The translations under genes and the position numbers were made by a program. A DNA stretch of 64,000 nt. Origin: Penelope pileata. Lineage: Eukaryota > Chordata > Aves > Galliformes > Cracidae. The notes below the pieces were generated by a model. The model made no database searches, had not been told where the DNA came from, and saw only the letters and a program-made list of their open reading frames with translations. Shown in pieces: positions 10,689 through 22,870 of this stretch; the first letter of the stretch is position 1, and every line of letters begins with the position of its first letter. The DNA lies in NCBI GenBank assembly GCA_013396635.1, contig WBMW01004135.1, positions 520,451 through 584,450 of the forward strand. The letters run 5' to 3'.

Positions 10689-10719
10689 TTTATTTATTTA
10701 TTTATTTATTTATTTATTA
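10689..10719 (+). repeat. (TTTA)n microsatellite
   Basis: About seven and a half tandem TTTA units are visible. Confidence 0.9.
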
Positions 10720-10848
10720 GTAGTGCTGTCTCCCTTTCATGGCTCAGAGGCCACAGGGATTCAAGGAGCAGAAGTTAAGTGCCCACAGCTGATCAGTGTG
10801 AAAACCCCATCCCCATGCCAGCAGCTCTGCCCTGGGTCATTAGTCCAG

Positions 10849-10890
10849 ATTTGCAGGTGGATAAACTGAGGCACAAAGGACATTAACCCC
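10849..10890 (-). mobile_element. Possible MIR-type SINE remnant, antisense
   Basis: The phrase TGGATAAACTGAGGCACAAA resembles the reverse complement of the MIR segment usually read as tgcctcagtttcc. Only about 40 bases are recognisable, so the call is weak. Confidence 0.4.
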
Positions 10891-11078
10891 TTTGTTAATG
10901 TTCTTCAGTGGGAGTGGGTGGGGGGACAAGGACAGCTCTGTCCCCTGATTACCAGGGGTGGCTGCTGCTGCAGCTTGGTTCTGCAGGCTTTTAGGAAAGG
11001 TTTTTGGAAATGGGTTTGTGGAGAGAGCAGAGTGCTGCCAACAGGGCTGCGGGCACCAGGCGTGGGGACACGACTGCA

Positions 11079-11230
11079 GAGGGAAAGGGAGATGGAGAAA
11101 AGGAGAAATAAAAAATAGAGAAATAGAAAAGGAACTGAGAAGGAAAGGGAAGAGATAGAAAGGAAAAAGAAAAAAAGAAAAAGAAGAATAAAGAGGAGAG
11201 AAAAAGAAGACAGAGGGGAAGGGGAGGAAG
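11079..11230 (+). repeat. 152-bp near-homopurine tract
   Basis: All but about nine bases are A or G on the plus strand, in a mix of GAAA, GGAA and AAAAAG motifs. There is no single repeat unit, so this is a purine-biased tract and not a clean microsatellite. Such tracts can form triplex (H-DNA) structures and stall polymerases. Confidence 0.85.
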
Positions 11231-14200
11231 CCCTGTGGTTGCAGGATGTGCTCCAGCCCTTTCCCTGTGCAGGTGCCAGCACCAACTCATGTGGTAAAAC
11301 ACATTTCCTCCCTTGCAGAGCCCCTGGCTGTCCCAGGAAGGAGCCCACAGCTGCCCAGGGGCTGAGCAGGAGCTGGCCTGGCCTGGAGCAGCCGGCAGCG
11401 GGCGGCAGGTGAGAGGCACGGCCATGGCTGCGGCAGATGGGGGAGGCGTGACGCTGCGCGGCTGCTCTGTACCGAGCGCTCGTGTTTGTCATGGCCAAAG
11501 ATGACATCTTATTAAGGAGTCATGACACTGGGGGATTTTTTTAAGCCCGAGGGCCAAGAAGGCTAATGAACAGGGATAGCTCCAGGAATAGAAGGAGGGC
11601 GGTGCCATTTTCGGGTTGCAGGCAAAGCTGACTAATGGTTCCCAAACCAACTGCTGGGAGGCTTCCAGGCTGTGGCACGTCTCCCTGTCACTGCTGAGGG
11701 GCAGACGCTCCATGGCTTTGCTACTTTAGTGCTGGCTGAGCTCTGGAGATGAGCAAAGCCTGAGCTGCAAAAACATGAGATACCCAGGGACAGCCAAATG
11801 CCAGCACTCCTGTAAAGGAGGCCATCGAGTGGCAGCGAACGGCTTTGGGACAGCTTCCCCCTTGCAGGTGGCTCAGAGGAGGGCTCCCAGCACACACAAT
11901 GTGACAGTGAATGCAGAAGCTGGTGGGGGGGTGGGAGGGGGACCCTTCTCTTGGTGTGGAGCTGCTGCCCTGTGTGATGCCAGAACAGGAGCGGGGCTCT
12001 CTGCCCTGCGTTGTTCCCCCCCAGCCTTACCCTCCTTCCCCTGCTCCCCTCCTCCTGAAACCAGAGCTGTCTCCCATGTGCTGGCTCCTTATCACTGCCC
12101 CGCTCTGTCAGTGCAGATGCTTGACTAATGTTCCCTTGTAAAATGTTGTGTTAAGCACATTCCAGCTGCTGACATTAAATACTTGGGCCAGGGCAGCGCT
12201 AAACCTCCGGCGGACGGAGCGCTGAGCCATCCCCAGCCACACGCCCGATGCTGCCACAGCGAAAACATTTGCTCTTTTCTGCCCCATCTGCCTCTCCCCT
12301 GCCCTCTGCCTGGGCAGGACCACGGCTCTCTGGCAGATGAAATAATAATTACTCCGGCCGCATCCCAGCCTCCCTTGCATTCCTCTGCACTAACAGCTCA
12401 GCTTATTTTGTTTTCATCCACAAATATTGACTCGCTGGGTTCTTTTCACCCCGTGCCTATTAAAAAGGCATCGCTCATATTATTGTTATTGAATTTGTTC
12501 TGCAGCTGGGAGAGGCGTCCAGCAGCTTCAAGGCATCTGCCCGTGCTCCTGCATGCCGATGCTGTGCCCTCAGTGCCCTCTTCAGCTGTGGGACAGGACA
12601 TGGGGACAGGATGGGTGCTGCGGAGATGTGCTCAGTTCCTGGAGGTGACGCTTCACTGCTGCTGCCTCCGTTTCCCTGTTTATCCCTATAGTGTGCTCTG
12701 AGGGTCTGTGGAAGGGTATGTGACTTGCTGCTGCAAACTGTTTTATACTCAGTTCAGCTTCAATTTGTGCATCCCCCTGACTTGCAGGGAGAAGAAGACA
12801 CTGAAGAAGTTGTTTCCAAATGCCTTAATCTGAATGGTGCAATAATCACAAATAACCTCTGATTTCACACTGAGCTGTATTATCCAGGTAACTACGGAGC
12901 GTGGCAGCAACGCCCAGCTAGCCCCAGCCTGGGTCGCTGGGGACATGGTCGTGGCAGGGTTGTTCATTGCATTTCATTTTGTGCTGTGGGGTGGACGTGC
13001 GATAAATCCCCCCTGGCAGCGGGAGGGGACAGCGGAACTGCAGTCTGCTCGTGAGGAAAGCCCGTGTTTCAGCAGCTGTGCTCTGCTCTGGCATCTCTCC
13101 CAGAATAAAATCGACTGGCACCGCATTCCTGGGGACTCCTCTCCGTCCCCAGCCATGGCTCTGGGGGAAATCCCAGGGATGCCAGCTCTCCACCAGCAGA
13201 TCCTACCTGATTTCCAGATCCTCAGCTGAGATGGGGACAGGGAACTGGGATGTGAGAGAAAGGCTGCAGCATCAGCAGGCACCATGGGGTGAGTGTCCTC
13301 ATCAAAAGCTCTCCCTGTCCCCTGTGGTGTCCCTCGCTCCTCCATCAGACATCTGATGGTTGCCTGTTGGTGCTGGGTCATGAGCAGCTTGGCATCCTCT
13401 GTTTGCACATCTCCTGCGGCCCCTGTGGGAGGACAGGAGCAGTGGGGGTGACGTCTGTGCAGATAAGGAGTGACAGGGCCGCATCTCCTCCGCCCAGCTG
13501 GCCGTGCTCGTCCATCTGACAGCTCAGCTGCAAATCTGCCGAGAAGGACTTTCCATGCTGAGTGGATCAACTGACCCCTCCCATCCTCCAGCAGGGCCCT
13601 GGGGGCTTTCAGCATCAACTCCTTCACTCCAGCCTTCCCATGGTGCCTTGTACCCCACAGCCATGCAAAGAGCCAGCAGGAGATGCCAGCATCACCCATG
13701 GGGAGGGAAAGCCATGGCAAAAGATGCATGGAGACACCCAACAGCATCGCATGGAGGGGGATGAGGACCACGCAGAGGTGGCAAGAGGTGTGCAGGGATG
13801 GCCACAAAGTCACAGAGATGGCCTCAAAGTCATGGGTCCAGTGCTGAGCAGGTTTTCTCCTGCCTTGTGACCAGCCTGCAAAAAATAACGCAGCCGCCTC
13901 CTTCTCCCAGTGCCTGTTCACAGAAAGCAAATGTCAGCGTTGCCATGCCCGAGTGTTTATTTTGGCAACGGCTGGCGGCCTGGCCTGCAGGAGGACATGG
14001 CAAGGTGGATCAGCTCCTACCGCTGAGGATGTGGCTGGGCCAGCGGGCACTTTCCTCCTGGCTTTGGGCTGCACAGCATCAGGTCCATCACAAATACACG
14101 TGGTACCACTCCGGTGCCCCACCGCTGGCCTCAGCCGATGCCCGGGGTCATTCCAAGCATAGCAGCCCCATGTCCCCACTGCGGGGGTGGGAGGAAAATC

Positions 14201-17090
14201 ACTGCCGAGGAGTGTCCTGTTCTCCTGACCTTTGCTCTCAAAATATTTAGGATCCCACAGAGTGCAGTCACAGGCCTTGTTCGGCTTCAGCATGATGCCA
14301 TTTGCCTCCCGTCTCAGCTGTCCCCAGTAATTCATCTCCAGCTTGCTGAGGTGAGGAAGGGGGAGAGGTGTGTGATGCAGGCGCTGGCAGTGGGGCCCCC
14401 TCCCAGGCCCCCTCTGATCCCTTTGGCCTGGATCACCCCTTGTCACAGGCCCGCCATCCCCTGAGTCCCCTGTTTGTTTCCTGACCTGCATCCCACATGC
14501 CAGTGGTGATGAAGGAGCCCAAGCCTGGTCATCAGACCAAACCCTGCCAAAGGCTTGGATTTGGTATTAAGGAAGGGACAGTTGGTGCAGTGAGCAAGAG
14601 GAGAAAACTGAGGTGTCTGAGAACCACAGACAAGCAGCTCTGGACACCAACATAGCCTGGGGGTTTTTGGTCAAGGGCCTGGGCTGATGGCCATATGGGC
14701 CTGTACCGCAGGCCATGCAGGTGCTGTAACTCTCATCCAGTGCAAATGGCCGTGGGCAGCAGCTGTGGGGGCTGAGCTTGCTGCCAGGGGTGATGTAAAT
14801 TAAGATACTCTTATCTCCTGGGGTGGCTTCAGGCATACAGCTCTTTCTCTGTGAGCTCCCGAAAGTGCCTCTTGCTTGAACAACCACTGCTTCCATGAAG
14901 AATTTTGCCACTCATATTCAACATAGTGAAAGAAGAACGGGGATTGCTTTGCTGAGCATAAACCACACGAGAGTCAACACTTCAAATGAGACAAAGCCAC
15001 AGGGGATGTGTCCAGTGAGAACACTGAGCTGGAAGGCCCAAATGGATCCTGCACTTCAGAAGTCCGTTTGCTGCTGGTTGCCAGGGGCTGTGAATGGCAA
15101 AAATCCCAAACTGCAGCATGTAGTTTTACGATGACCTAAATGTTTATGGTGTTTTACATACGATAAGTTTTTGTTAAGCTCTTTTTAAATGAAACCTTAT
15201 GACACTTTTAGCATTAATCATATTTTTGTATTTCTCTATGAAATCAGAGGTGATTTTTTACTATGCTCTTTGAAATTCTGATGGTAACTCTTTTATTGGC
15301 CAGACCCTGCACTTTTAACCAAAATACCTCAAGTGGTTTCCAAAGAACTAACAATTTCAATAACTGATGAAAATAACAGAAAAAGGGACAAAGCAAGTGT
15401 GGAATTTTTTTTTTCCTACTTCTTTATTTTCCAGGTGGATTTGTCTCCATTTCCAATCAACTTTTGATCATTCAGCAGTGATGTTTTCCTGAGAGAAAAG
15501 AAACCCCACCTGTAACATGACTCAGCCTGTCTCTGTGGGAGCTCATGTGTTTTTGTGGTATCTCCTCACCTCTGCTTCCTGCTGAAACCATCACTCCTTC
15601 CTGGACCAATGGGGCTGCAGTTGAACAGTGCTTGGTAGAAAGCCCCGTGGAGATAGAGTGAAGATCATAAGCAAATGACAAATGGATGTTGAAATGTGAG
15701 GTTTGATGAGAGGAAGTGACTCATTGGTTGGGAATGGGGCTGGGGTCCTGGGGAAGCTCAGCAGCTTCAGTGACCCCTGGCCGCAGGGAGTCGTGGAGCA
15801 AGGGGAGAGGCCAAGCATGGAGGAATGAAACTGATGGTTGAGTCCATGGAGAGTCATGAAAACCAAGAAGTCAAGCTCAAAGTGATCACGCAGAAACTGG
15901 AGGAATACCCAGTGTTTCTGAACCATCTGCTCTGTTTGTCCTTTCCCTGGCTTTGATCAACAAGAGGCAAGCTGAGATAGAGACCTGAGGGAAACCAATG
16001 GGGTTGTTGCAACGGTTTCAAGCTGCGCTCACCACATCTGCTGTGCTGTGTAGGACAGGGCAGCGGTATTTCCTACACTGGTGTAGCATAAAGGAGTGAG
16101 GTAGTATGTTTCAAATAGTTTAAATGCCCTCAAATGAACCCTCCGATGTTCTCCTGCAAAAGCCACGAGAAGTCAGCAGAGCCATCATGTGTATGCAGGC
16201 CGGGCTGGGTGAGCTGGGCAAGGATGTACAGACACTACTGCAGCACACATGTACCACATTAAGCAACGTAAATGTGGGAGTGAGTCATGGGCCTGTTTCT
16301 CCTCCCACCACACTGCAGTAAATATGCGTGCAGCAGCTGCATGTAGTGAGGCTTGGTGTATTTGCAGTTGGTTGTGAACACAATTATTTGGTCCCCGTCC
16401 GTGTCTCAGCAAATGGTGCCTGAAATAACAGGAGGAAGACTTCATGCCTGTAAAACAGAGCTGGCTTTCGAGCCAGAGAGCTGGTTGCTGGAGATCAAGC
16501 TGTGCCGCTGGAGCCTGCTGCCCTCCCCAGCCCCGTGCCCCTGCTCCATGTGGGCTGCGGCTCCCATGGCACCTTCAAGGCTCTGACATCCTGCAAAGAG
16601 CAAGCACCAACAGGCACCCTTGGCTTCCCCCACCTCCAGCACCAGTGAGCTGTTTCGGGCCCCACTGAAGCTTCATTCACTTAGAAGGGAATTAATTGAC
16701 TCCACTTGATTTAGACTGGACATGGTCTTCAGAGGGCTGCCATGCTTAGAAGGGGGCTGTGGAGCAAAGCGGCCTTTTCAGCCACTCTAGGGAAGGGACA
16801 GCATGCAGGTATGCACACTGGTAGTAGATGCATGTTTTTGCAGGTAGATACAGGCTTTATTTCACAGAGTGAAGGGCGGGCTGGAGGCGCTGCTTTCTCA
16901 GCAGCACTCAGCAGATGTCTGGAAACCCCACAGGTGCCTGAGCTGGGATGTGTGGGACACCAACAAGAGAGTGCCCAGGGGCTGATCCCCCAGTGTTATC
17001 CAAGAGAACCTTCAGGAAGTGGAGCTGAGGGGGCCCCTCATCTCTTGGTGTCTACTTTCCTCCTGAGTGCATGTGTTAGCCCTGTCCACT
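11231..17090. other. No gene recognised; GC-moderate unique DNA
   Basis: Apart from a 20-bp doublet at 13797-13836, I see no repeats, RNA genes or recognisable exons. A 318-codon minus-strand frame (12974-13930) is the longest outside the CpG island but shows no known domain. Its composition (Trp-, His-, Cys- and Arg-rich) is typical of chance frames in GC-rich DNA. Confidence 0.6.
13797..13836 (+). repeat. 20-bp tandem doublet
   Basis: GATGGCC-CAAAGTCA occurs twice in direct succession with four differences. Confidence 0.65.
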
Positions 17091-17095
17091 CATAG

Positions 17096-17135
17096 CAGGC
17101 CTCGCCCACCCACAACAGGCCTCGCCCACAGGCCA
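17096..17135 (+). promoter_or_regulatory. Two 20-bp repeats with CACCC/GC motifs upstream of a TATA box
   Basis: CAGGCCTCGCCCAC occurs at 17096 and 17116 with a period of exactly 20 bases. The CGCCCAC and GCCCACCC cores fit Sp/KLF zinc-finger sites. They lie immediately upstream of a TATA-like motif, as expected for a proximal promoter. Confidence 0.45.
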
Positions 17136-17140
17136 TTTCC

Positions 17141-17150
17141 TATATATAAC
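17141..17150 (+). promoter_or_regulatory. TATA-box promoter candidate (TATATATAAC)
   Basis: A TATATATAA motif lies just right of the two GC/CACCC repeats. Initiation would be expected about 30 bases downstream, near 17170-17175. A solitary LTR could also give this arrangement, but I see no clear LTR ends. It sits where the window changes from GC-moderate to AT-richer DNA. Confidence 0.4.
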
Positions 17151-17171
17151 CCTCTGCGCCCTAGCAGGTGG

Positions 17172-17284
17172 GGTTTGCTTTGTAGCAGTGGGAAGGAGTG
17201 AGGTGTGTGCTCTGCTTGGAGGGGAAGATAGGATGTTTAAGTTGGTGGCAGATCCTGCATGAGTTTTTCTTGTTTTCTAATTAG
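17172..17284 (+). other. Hypothetical first exon of an unknown transcript (weak)
   Basis: The start is inferred from the TATA distance. The end is an AG|GTAAGA donor at 17284/17285. Two short ATG frames exist. The second, at 17259, would reach the donor in frame with the next candidate exon, but its start context is poor. A noncoding first exon is equally likely. Confidence 0.15.
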
Positions 17285-18729
17285 GTAAGAAATCTCCCAC
17301 AGCTTGGAAAAAAAAGCTGCGATATTTGCAGGTGTTATGTTTTTTGGGTGTAAAAGTAAAGGAGGCTTTGAGATTAGTGATCCAGACCTGGGGTCTAGCT
17401 CTTCTGAGGCTGTAACTCCAGGCTGGTGTTTTAGCTGGAAAGCAGAAATTCTGAGTGGGCAAGTAACAATAAATGAGCTTAACGTTAATTTGTTATGCCT
17501 CTGCTAGAAGGGTTTTGAATGTGGAGCCCTAATGGTGGGGAGAGGCATATTAATAACGAAGTGAAGCTGTTGAGGGATTGCTTTGTTTTAATTTTGTTTT
17601 GAAAAAATGTGAGGATTTGTGGAAGGATAAAATGTTTTATTCACTTTCTAGAGCTATTTTTAATGGGGAGAAAAGAAGGCGTGAAGTGAATTTCTTGTGT
17701 ATATTTAAAGAGTGTTTCCTCTTTCTCTACACTAAAATGGTGGGGTAGAGAGAAAGAAGCTGTGAGGGGAGGAGAAAAGGCAGTCTTAGAAAACCAGTCC
17801 CTCTGCCCTAGTCTGTTTGATAAAAGTATTTATAAAACAGTTTTTGTTTGAGAATAAGTGCTATTTCTTTGGAAATAAATAGGACGAAAAGGTTGTGTTT
17901 TGGTGAAATAGGACTTTTACCTTTGAAAGTGAACTTTAGTGAAATATCTTTAGTTGTACTGGAGGGTCTTAAATTGAATTCCCCCTGCATGCTCAGAAAT
18001 CCTTCCATTACTCTCTGAGAGCTCCAACATCCATCTTTTTTTAGGCAAAGCAATGGAGAGATATTGCTGAAGAGGTGTGTCACTTCTGATGATTCTCCAA
18101 ACCTCTTGTGCTGTAAGTCAATGATGAAATAACTGTAGTCTGCATAAAGCTTTTAGTGCTGAACATGAGAAAATAAGCAATGGGAACAGGGCTATAATTT
18201 GTCTCTCTCCTTGGAGAAGGAAGACTTCTGTGGCCCAATTGCCATGCTGTCAGCCAGAACTGATTTGCAAATGAAGGGTCTGGAACTCTAGCAGGAGCCT
18301 ATTGCTGCTCCTAGAGTTCATCCCATAATTTTCTCTTCTCTTTTGTCTGCTTTATTGCTCAGGAGTAGGGCCAGGTGCCAGCAATATGACAGCAAGGGGT
18401 GAGCACTGCCAGTAGGTCCATTTTAGGCTTAGTTATGAGTATCCCAGGTGAAAAGCGTTAGCTAACAGAGTCTGCCTGAAGTGTCTGCCCTCATCTCCAG
18501 GAGCAGACTCCATCTGGGATGTCATTTGAGAAAGAGAAGAACCTGCCCTGGATTCTCCTACCCAGTTGCAAAGATGTTGGCTGCAGCTTTTAAGCCTCCA
18601 TTACCAGGGCAGTCCATATTTCATGTACCCACTGGCTCATGTTAGTGGCTGAGTTGGGTGATTGAGGGCTGGGTGGAGTGAGGCATCTTGGGCAGCTTGC
18701 AACCTGGCTCTGTTTTCTCTTCTGCCCAG

Positions 18730-18799
18730 GTTTGATGGGGTGCCAGCAGATGAGATCTGTGGTCAAACAGGATATATGAACTTGCACCTGGATTGCAAG
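18730..18799 (+). other. Hypothetical internal exon (weak)
   Basis: It is bounded by a strong acceptor (TTTTCTCTTCTGCCCAG, ending 18729) and a good donor (CAAG|GTAAGG at 18799/18800). Only one of three frames is open: 23 codons starting FDGVPADEICGQ and ending HLDCK. I do not recognise the peptide. The frame is compatible with the candidate exons on either side, which chance would give fairly often. Confidence 0.18.
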
Positions 18800-18943
18800 G
18801 TAAGGATGCTTTATTTCTAATGAAAAGAAGCTCCAACAGGTATGGCAGACAGCCAACTAGCTTACTGTAGCAAATGGTGACTAATAACACTGGTTAGGCC
18901 CTTAACTCAAGTGAAAGTACAGCTTGTGCAGTGTTGTCTTCAG

Positions 18944-18980
18944 GAAACCTCAGAAAAACCCCCAGTTGTCATGGACTCAG
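18944..18980 (+). other. Hypothetical short internal exon (weak)
   Basis: It is bounded by an acceptor (TTGTCTTCAG, ending 18943) and a strong donor (CTCAG|GTAAGA). Reading on in phase from the 18730-18799 candidate gives 12 open codons, ETSEKPPVVMDS, plus one base. The intervening intron would be 144 bp with GT and AG ends. No convincing next exon was found, so the model stays incomplete. Confidence 0.18.
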
Positions 18981-21258
18981 GTAAGAAGTATTTACTGTTC
19001 TTGGAGAGATGAGTCTAAAGGTGAAGTTGATTGTTGCAATCTGTTTATTGTTATTTGCTGTGACAGTTCTCACAACATTGCTCTGTTTGTGTCTGTCCCT
19101 AGTTTTTCTGTGTTGCTTCACAGCTTCATTCTGGCTGTGTTCTTTATGATGATGCTTAGGGCTAACTTTCTCCCCGTCTGATGAATGAGTGTCCTCCTCT
19201 ACATTTGAGGACAGCTGTGATATGGATGCCAGTCACCTCTACTGATAGTGTCAGTGTTTAAAAAAGCTTTCGATGTGTGATTTTTATCTGAAGAACTTAT
19301 TGGAATGTGGATTGTTTACTGCAAAGAAATGTTATCTTGTTTTGTTGCGTGCACCTTTAAGTATGGCATTTGGAGGTTTTCTGGAGATAAGGAACTCTAA
19401 ATATACTTACTGTGTTGTCTGCTAAATTGTCCTATTTAGTAAGGCAAGCTTTTGGGATCAGTAATGCAACAGATTCGGAGGATTCACTGAAAATAAACCT
19501 ACTGAACAATGTATCTGGGCATGATTTGCTTGCAGTGGTTTGAAGTGGGAGCAGAAGTATTCTGTGTGTGAAACAGCTTTTGAAGTCTGATTTTTCTGTT
19601 TCCTACCCAGCCATGTTGCTGTAGGACAGGTGGGTTAATTTGCTACAGGTGTTTCTCAGAGGGTGGTGAATGAGCTGTGAAGATCAGGTGTAGCTGGAAC
19701 TGTAATCAAACACTAACTCAACAAGCTGGGTCTTTTGGCTCTGTGAAACTAAGTTGAAAATATTCCTTCTCTTGAGTGAAGGATGTGTTTGCAGCATCTG
19801 TTGTTCTTGGGAATTCCTTCTTCTGGATGGGCTCAACTGTAAGTAGAGCAGAAACTATGCTTGTCATGTAAAGTGTTTTTCTGTGCAGCTCCAGCCAGAG
19901 ACTTCACCAGATGATCCTTGTGTTTGGCATGGAAAGAAAACTAGTTTTTATCAGGGCTACCAAATACTAGGGAATGCATCTACTATTGCAAACTTCATAC
20001 TCTGCTTATTTGTCTAACAATGTTCTCACTTGGTTGTTTGACTGGGTCTCTGAATGGGATATTGGGCATTTGGTTTGAGAAAGAATGGAGATACTTCAGT
20101 GGGAGAAATTGGGAGCTGAGTTTTTTTTGACTAATTTGTCTCCTTGGTGAACTGTTGGGATCGTAAGTGTTCAGCTTTAGGTCCAATTTTTTAAATGGCT
20201 TGGAGTATCACTTAGGGTTATGTAATATTTTATTCTCTATGTCAAAGACATTCATTCCTTGTGTGGAAACAGGTTGTACTGACAACTGTCCTAACAACCT
20301 CCTCTTCCTGTAGTTAGCTGTTAAAATATGGATTAAAATCCTCACTGATAGAGCAAAAAACTTGCTGCAGATACTCCTTGACCCTGCTCTGTCCTGGTGT
20401 CTGTTACTCATCTTTGGCACAATCAAAGAGCTTCAGTACAGCAGCTGAAACCAGACTCCTTAAAATGCTGGAGTGGTATGTTCGACCTGGTGTTAATTAC
20501 ATGTGTCAGTGATATTTAAGTGGTAGAGAGAGGGGAGATGTGCCAAAGATCAAGTTTTGCTGGGCCAAGATTCAGAAGCAAAACAGGACATGGCTTTTAT
20601 AAAGAGAATTCATCTCTGGCAACTTCAGCTCTGGATCCTGCAGACCAGAGCCCACAAAAATGGGCACTGCTCAAATTTGCTTTGCTTTTATGCAGAAGGC
20701 AGCATCAGATCTGGTATTGCGGGGTCTGGCAGAGTGGAGATGAACATATTGCTGATGCAGCTGGTTTTGGAGCGGAAGAGCTGAGATAATGCCTTGTATG
20801 TAAGCAAGATGTCTTCTGCTGGGAATGAGACCAGGCTGCTTTGTTATCTCTTGACTGCTCTTTGGTGTGTGGGCTCCAGAGCTCTACCCTGGAAACATTC
20901 TGCTTAAATGGTTAGGCTGTTTCTCATCCATTTCCTAAAATGTAAGAACATTCTGCTTTAGCAAAGGGAAATAAGGCTTTCCTGAGCAATGAATCTACTG
21001 AAATCGTTATAATTGCAACATTTACATCTCCTGTGTCCTTGTGCCAAGCTGTGTCTTGTTCCCTGGTCTCCTAATGATTTTCTGGGCAAGAGTATGTACA
21101 AGATGCATCTGTTTCTGAGCTGTTTGTGGTGTTCAGCTGTCTGTATTTTTCATGTCTGTGGGACAGTAGAACTGTTTGCTTTCTCCTGAGGGATGTAAAC
21201 TAGGCTTACCTCCTTCTTATCCTTTGCTTCTGCCCCCTCCCCACCCAATTTGCAGCAG

Positions 21259-21291
21259 TTTTATTTTTTATTTTTATTTTTTTATTTTTAA
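21259..21291 (+). repeat. (TTTTTA)n low-complexity tract
   Basis: About five units of T4-7 followed by A are visible. Confidence 0.85.
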
Positions 21292-22870
21292 GTTCAATAA
21301 TGATAAATCAAGGTGTGGAAATGGGAGAATGTGTTAAATATTTTTAGAGGAAATGGAAAAATAGACAAAACTATTGCATCAGTGTCTTTCGAGTCATCTC
21401 ACGGGGTTGAGAAGAGTTAAATATCTTCATCTTGGAAAGATGAGCTTGGTATGGCTTTGTTAGTATGTGAAGTGCTATCATGAAGGTAAAATTTATTATC
21501 TTTCGGAGGGGAGAGGAGGGAGGGAGGAAAAACAGTGACTGGGTACCAGGCCAATTAAAAAATAAAACTATAGCACATTTCTCACTTTAACAAGGAAGAA
21601 ACTGCTAAGGGAGATGGTAGAATCTTCATATTTGATTTAAAAACATTTCCTTTAGATGTTCTGGCCGGTTGGAAGTTACTGGGATCAACGCAGGGGTTCT
21701 GTTGTATGTGTTATTTTGGAGGGTCTTGCCTGCCTCTTCATGTCTCTGAAATACAACAGACAGTTCTCCACAGTAACATGTCATGGGGAGCAGGTTCCAG
21801 GAGTGGCTGTTCTAATAATTCACATTACTTAGTAACTCAAAAGCAGGTATTGGGAAAATAGCAGGGCTTCATTCAAGGTTGCACCTATTTGAAAAAGGTA
21901 AGTTTGCAGTTGAGACTGATTCCTAAAAGCTGGGAATGTTTTAACAACCAGAGTGGGTTTTATTTTCCTTGAAATATCACAGTAATAAGGCTTTCCCCTG
22001 TAATGATGCCTAAAGCATCTGGCAGCAGCTGGACTTGATGAGCTGAGAGTGATGCTCCCTGCTGTCTCCTGCCTGTTGCTCTGGCTGTGGGCTCCTTGCT
22101 TCTGGGTTTCTATGGCACTAATCCAGGGGTGGGGGTCTCTCTCTGCTGGAGCAATGGCAGGGTGGAAACCAAGCTGGGTTAGCAGCTTGCTGCTGTGGGG
22201 GTATAGCTTGCTGTAGCATCTTGGGTTTCCTTTTAGATTCCCTCTGGAGGTCTCTCCATTCTGTAGGCTTTTCACATCTCACAGGTCAGTAACTAAGTCT
22301 GCAGATGAAAGCATATCAGGAGAAGGAACATTCTGTACAGTCCTGGTTCTTGCATTACTTCTCTGACTCTGCTGTGGTCCTGTGGCAGCTGTTGACCAAC
22401 AGAGTACTTGCTAGCTGCTCCAGCATCCAAGCTAGTTTATAGAGCTTATTCCCAATGGTTTCAGCGGGGCAGATTAACTTGTTTGCTCTGCATCCTGTGT
22501 GTAGCTTAAAGCTCTTCTTGATGCCTTGTGAGCACAAGTTTCTTCTGAAAATAGGACGGGACACCTTTTTGGCTGCCTTTATACCTTGGAAATTTTGCTG
22601 AGATTTTCTGCAAAAGGGGAACAATACAACCTCAGCTTAGAAGTTAATTATAGCAATGGAAACTTTTCTTACAGACTTTCTGACGTGAGGCTGGTATTGC
22701 TTTTCAGCAGGCTAGAAGTCTCAGAAATGCCACTTTTAATGAAAAATGTTTTAATGGCAAATACTTTCCACGCTGTAATGGTTTTTCTTGGGTTTGTCTG
22801 AATCCTATTGAACCTCTGTATTTCTTTTTCAGAGTTATATGTAACATGGTTTGGCTCTTTTTTGCTCTTG

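Larger units (their letters stand above)
17285..22870. other. AT-richer unique DNA; no confirmed gene
   Basis: Apart from the candidate exons within it, this stretch has only short frames, a (TTTTTA)n tract at 21259-21291 and a donor-like AAAAAG|GTAAGT near 21898. A 148-codon minus-strand frame at 21829-22275 lacks any recognisable domain. Confidence 0.55.

Noticed and set aside
10905..11507. 200-codon minus-strand frame
   Set aside because: Its middle is the translated purine tract (Phe/Leu/Ser runs), so the length is a simple-sequence artefact.
16097..16118. let-7-like seed TGAGGTAGTATG
   Set aside because: Only the first ten bases match the let-7 family. The rest differs, and no complementary arm is present within a plausible precursor distance.
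21829..22275. 148-codon minus-strand frame
   Set aside because: No recognisable domain, no splice or promoter context, and such lengths are expected by chance among six frames of 64 kb.
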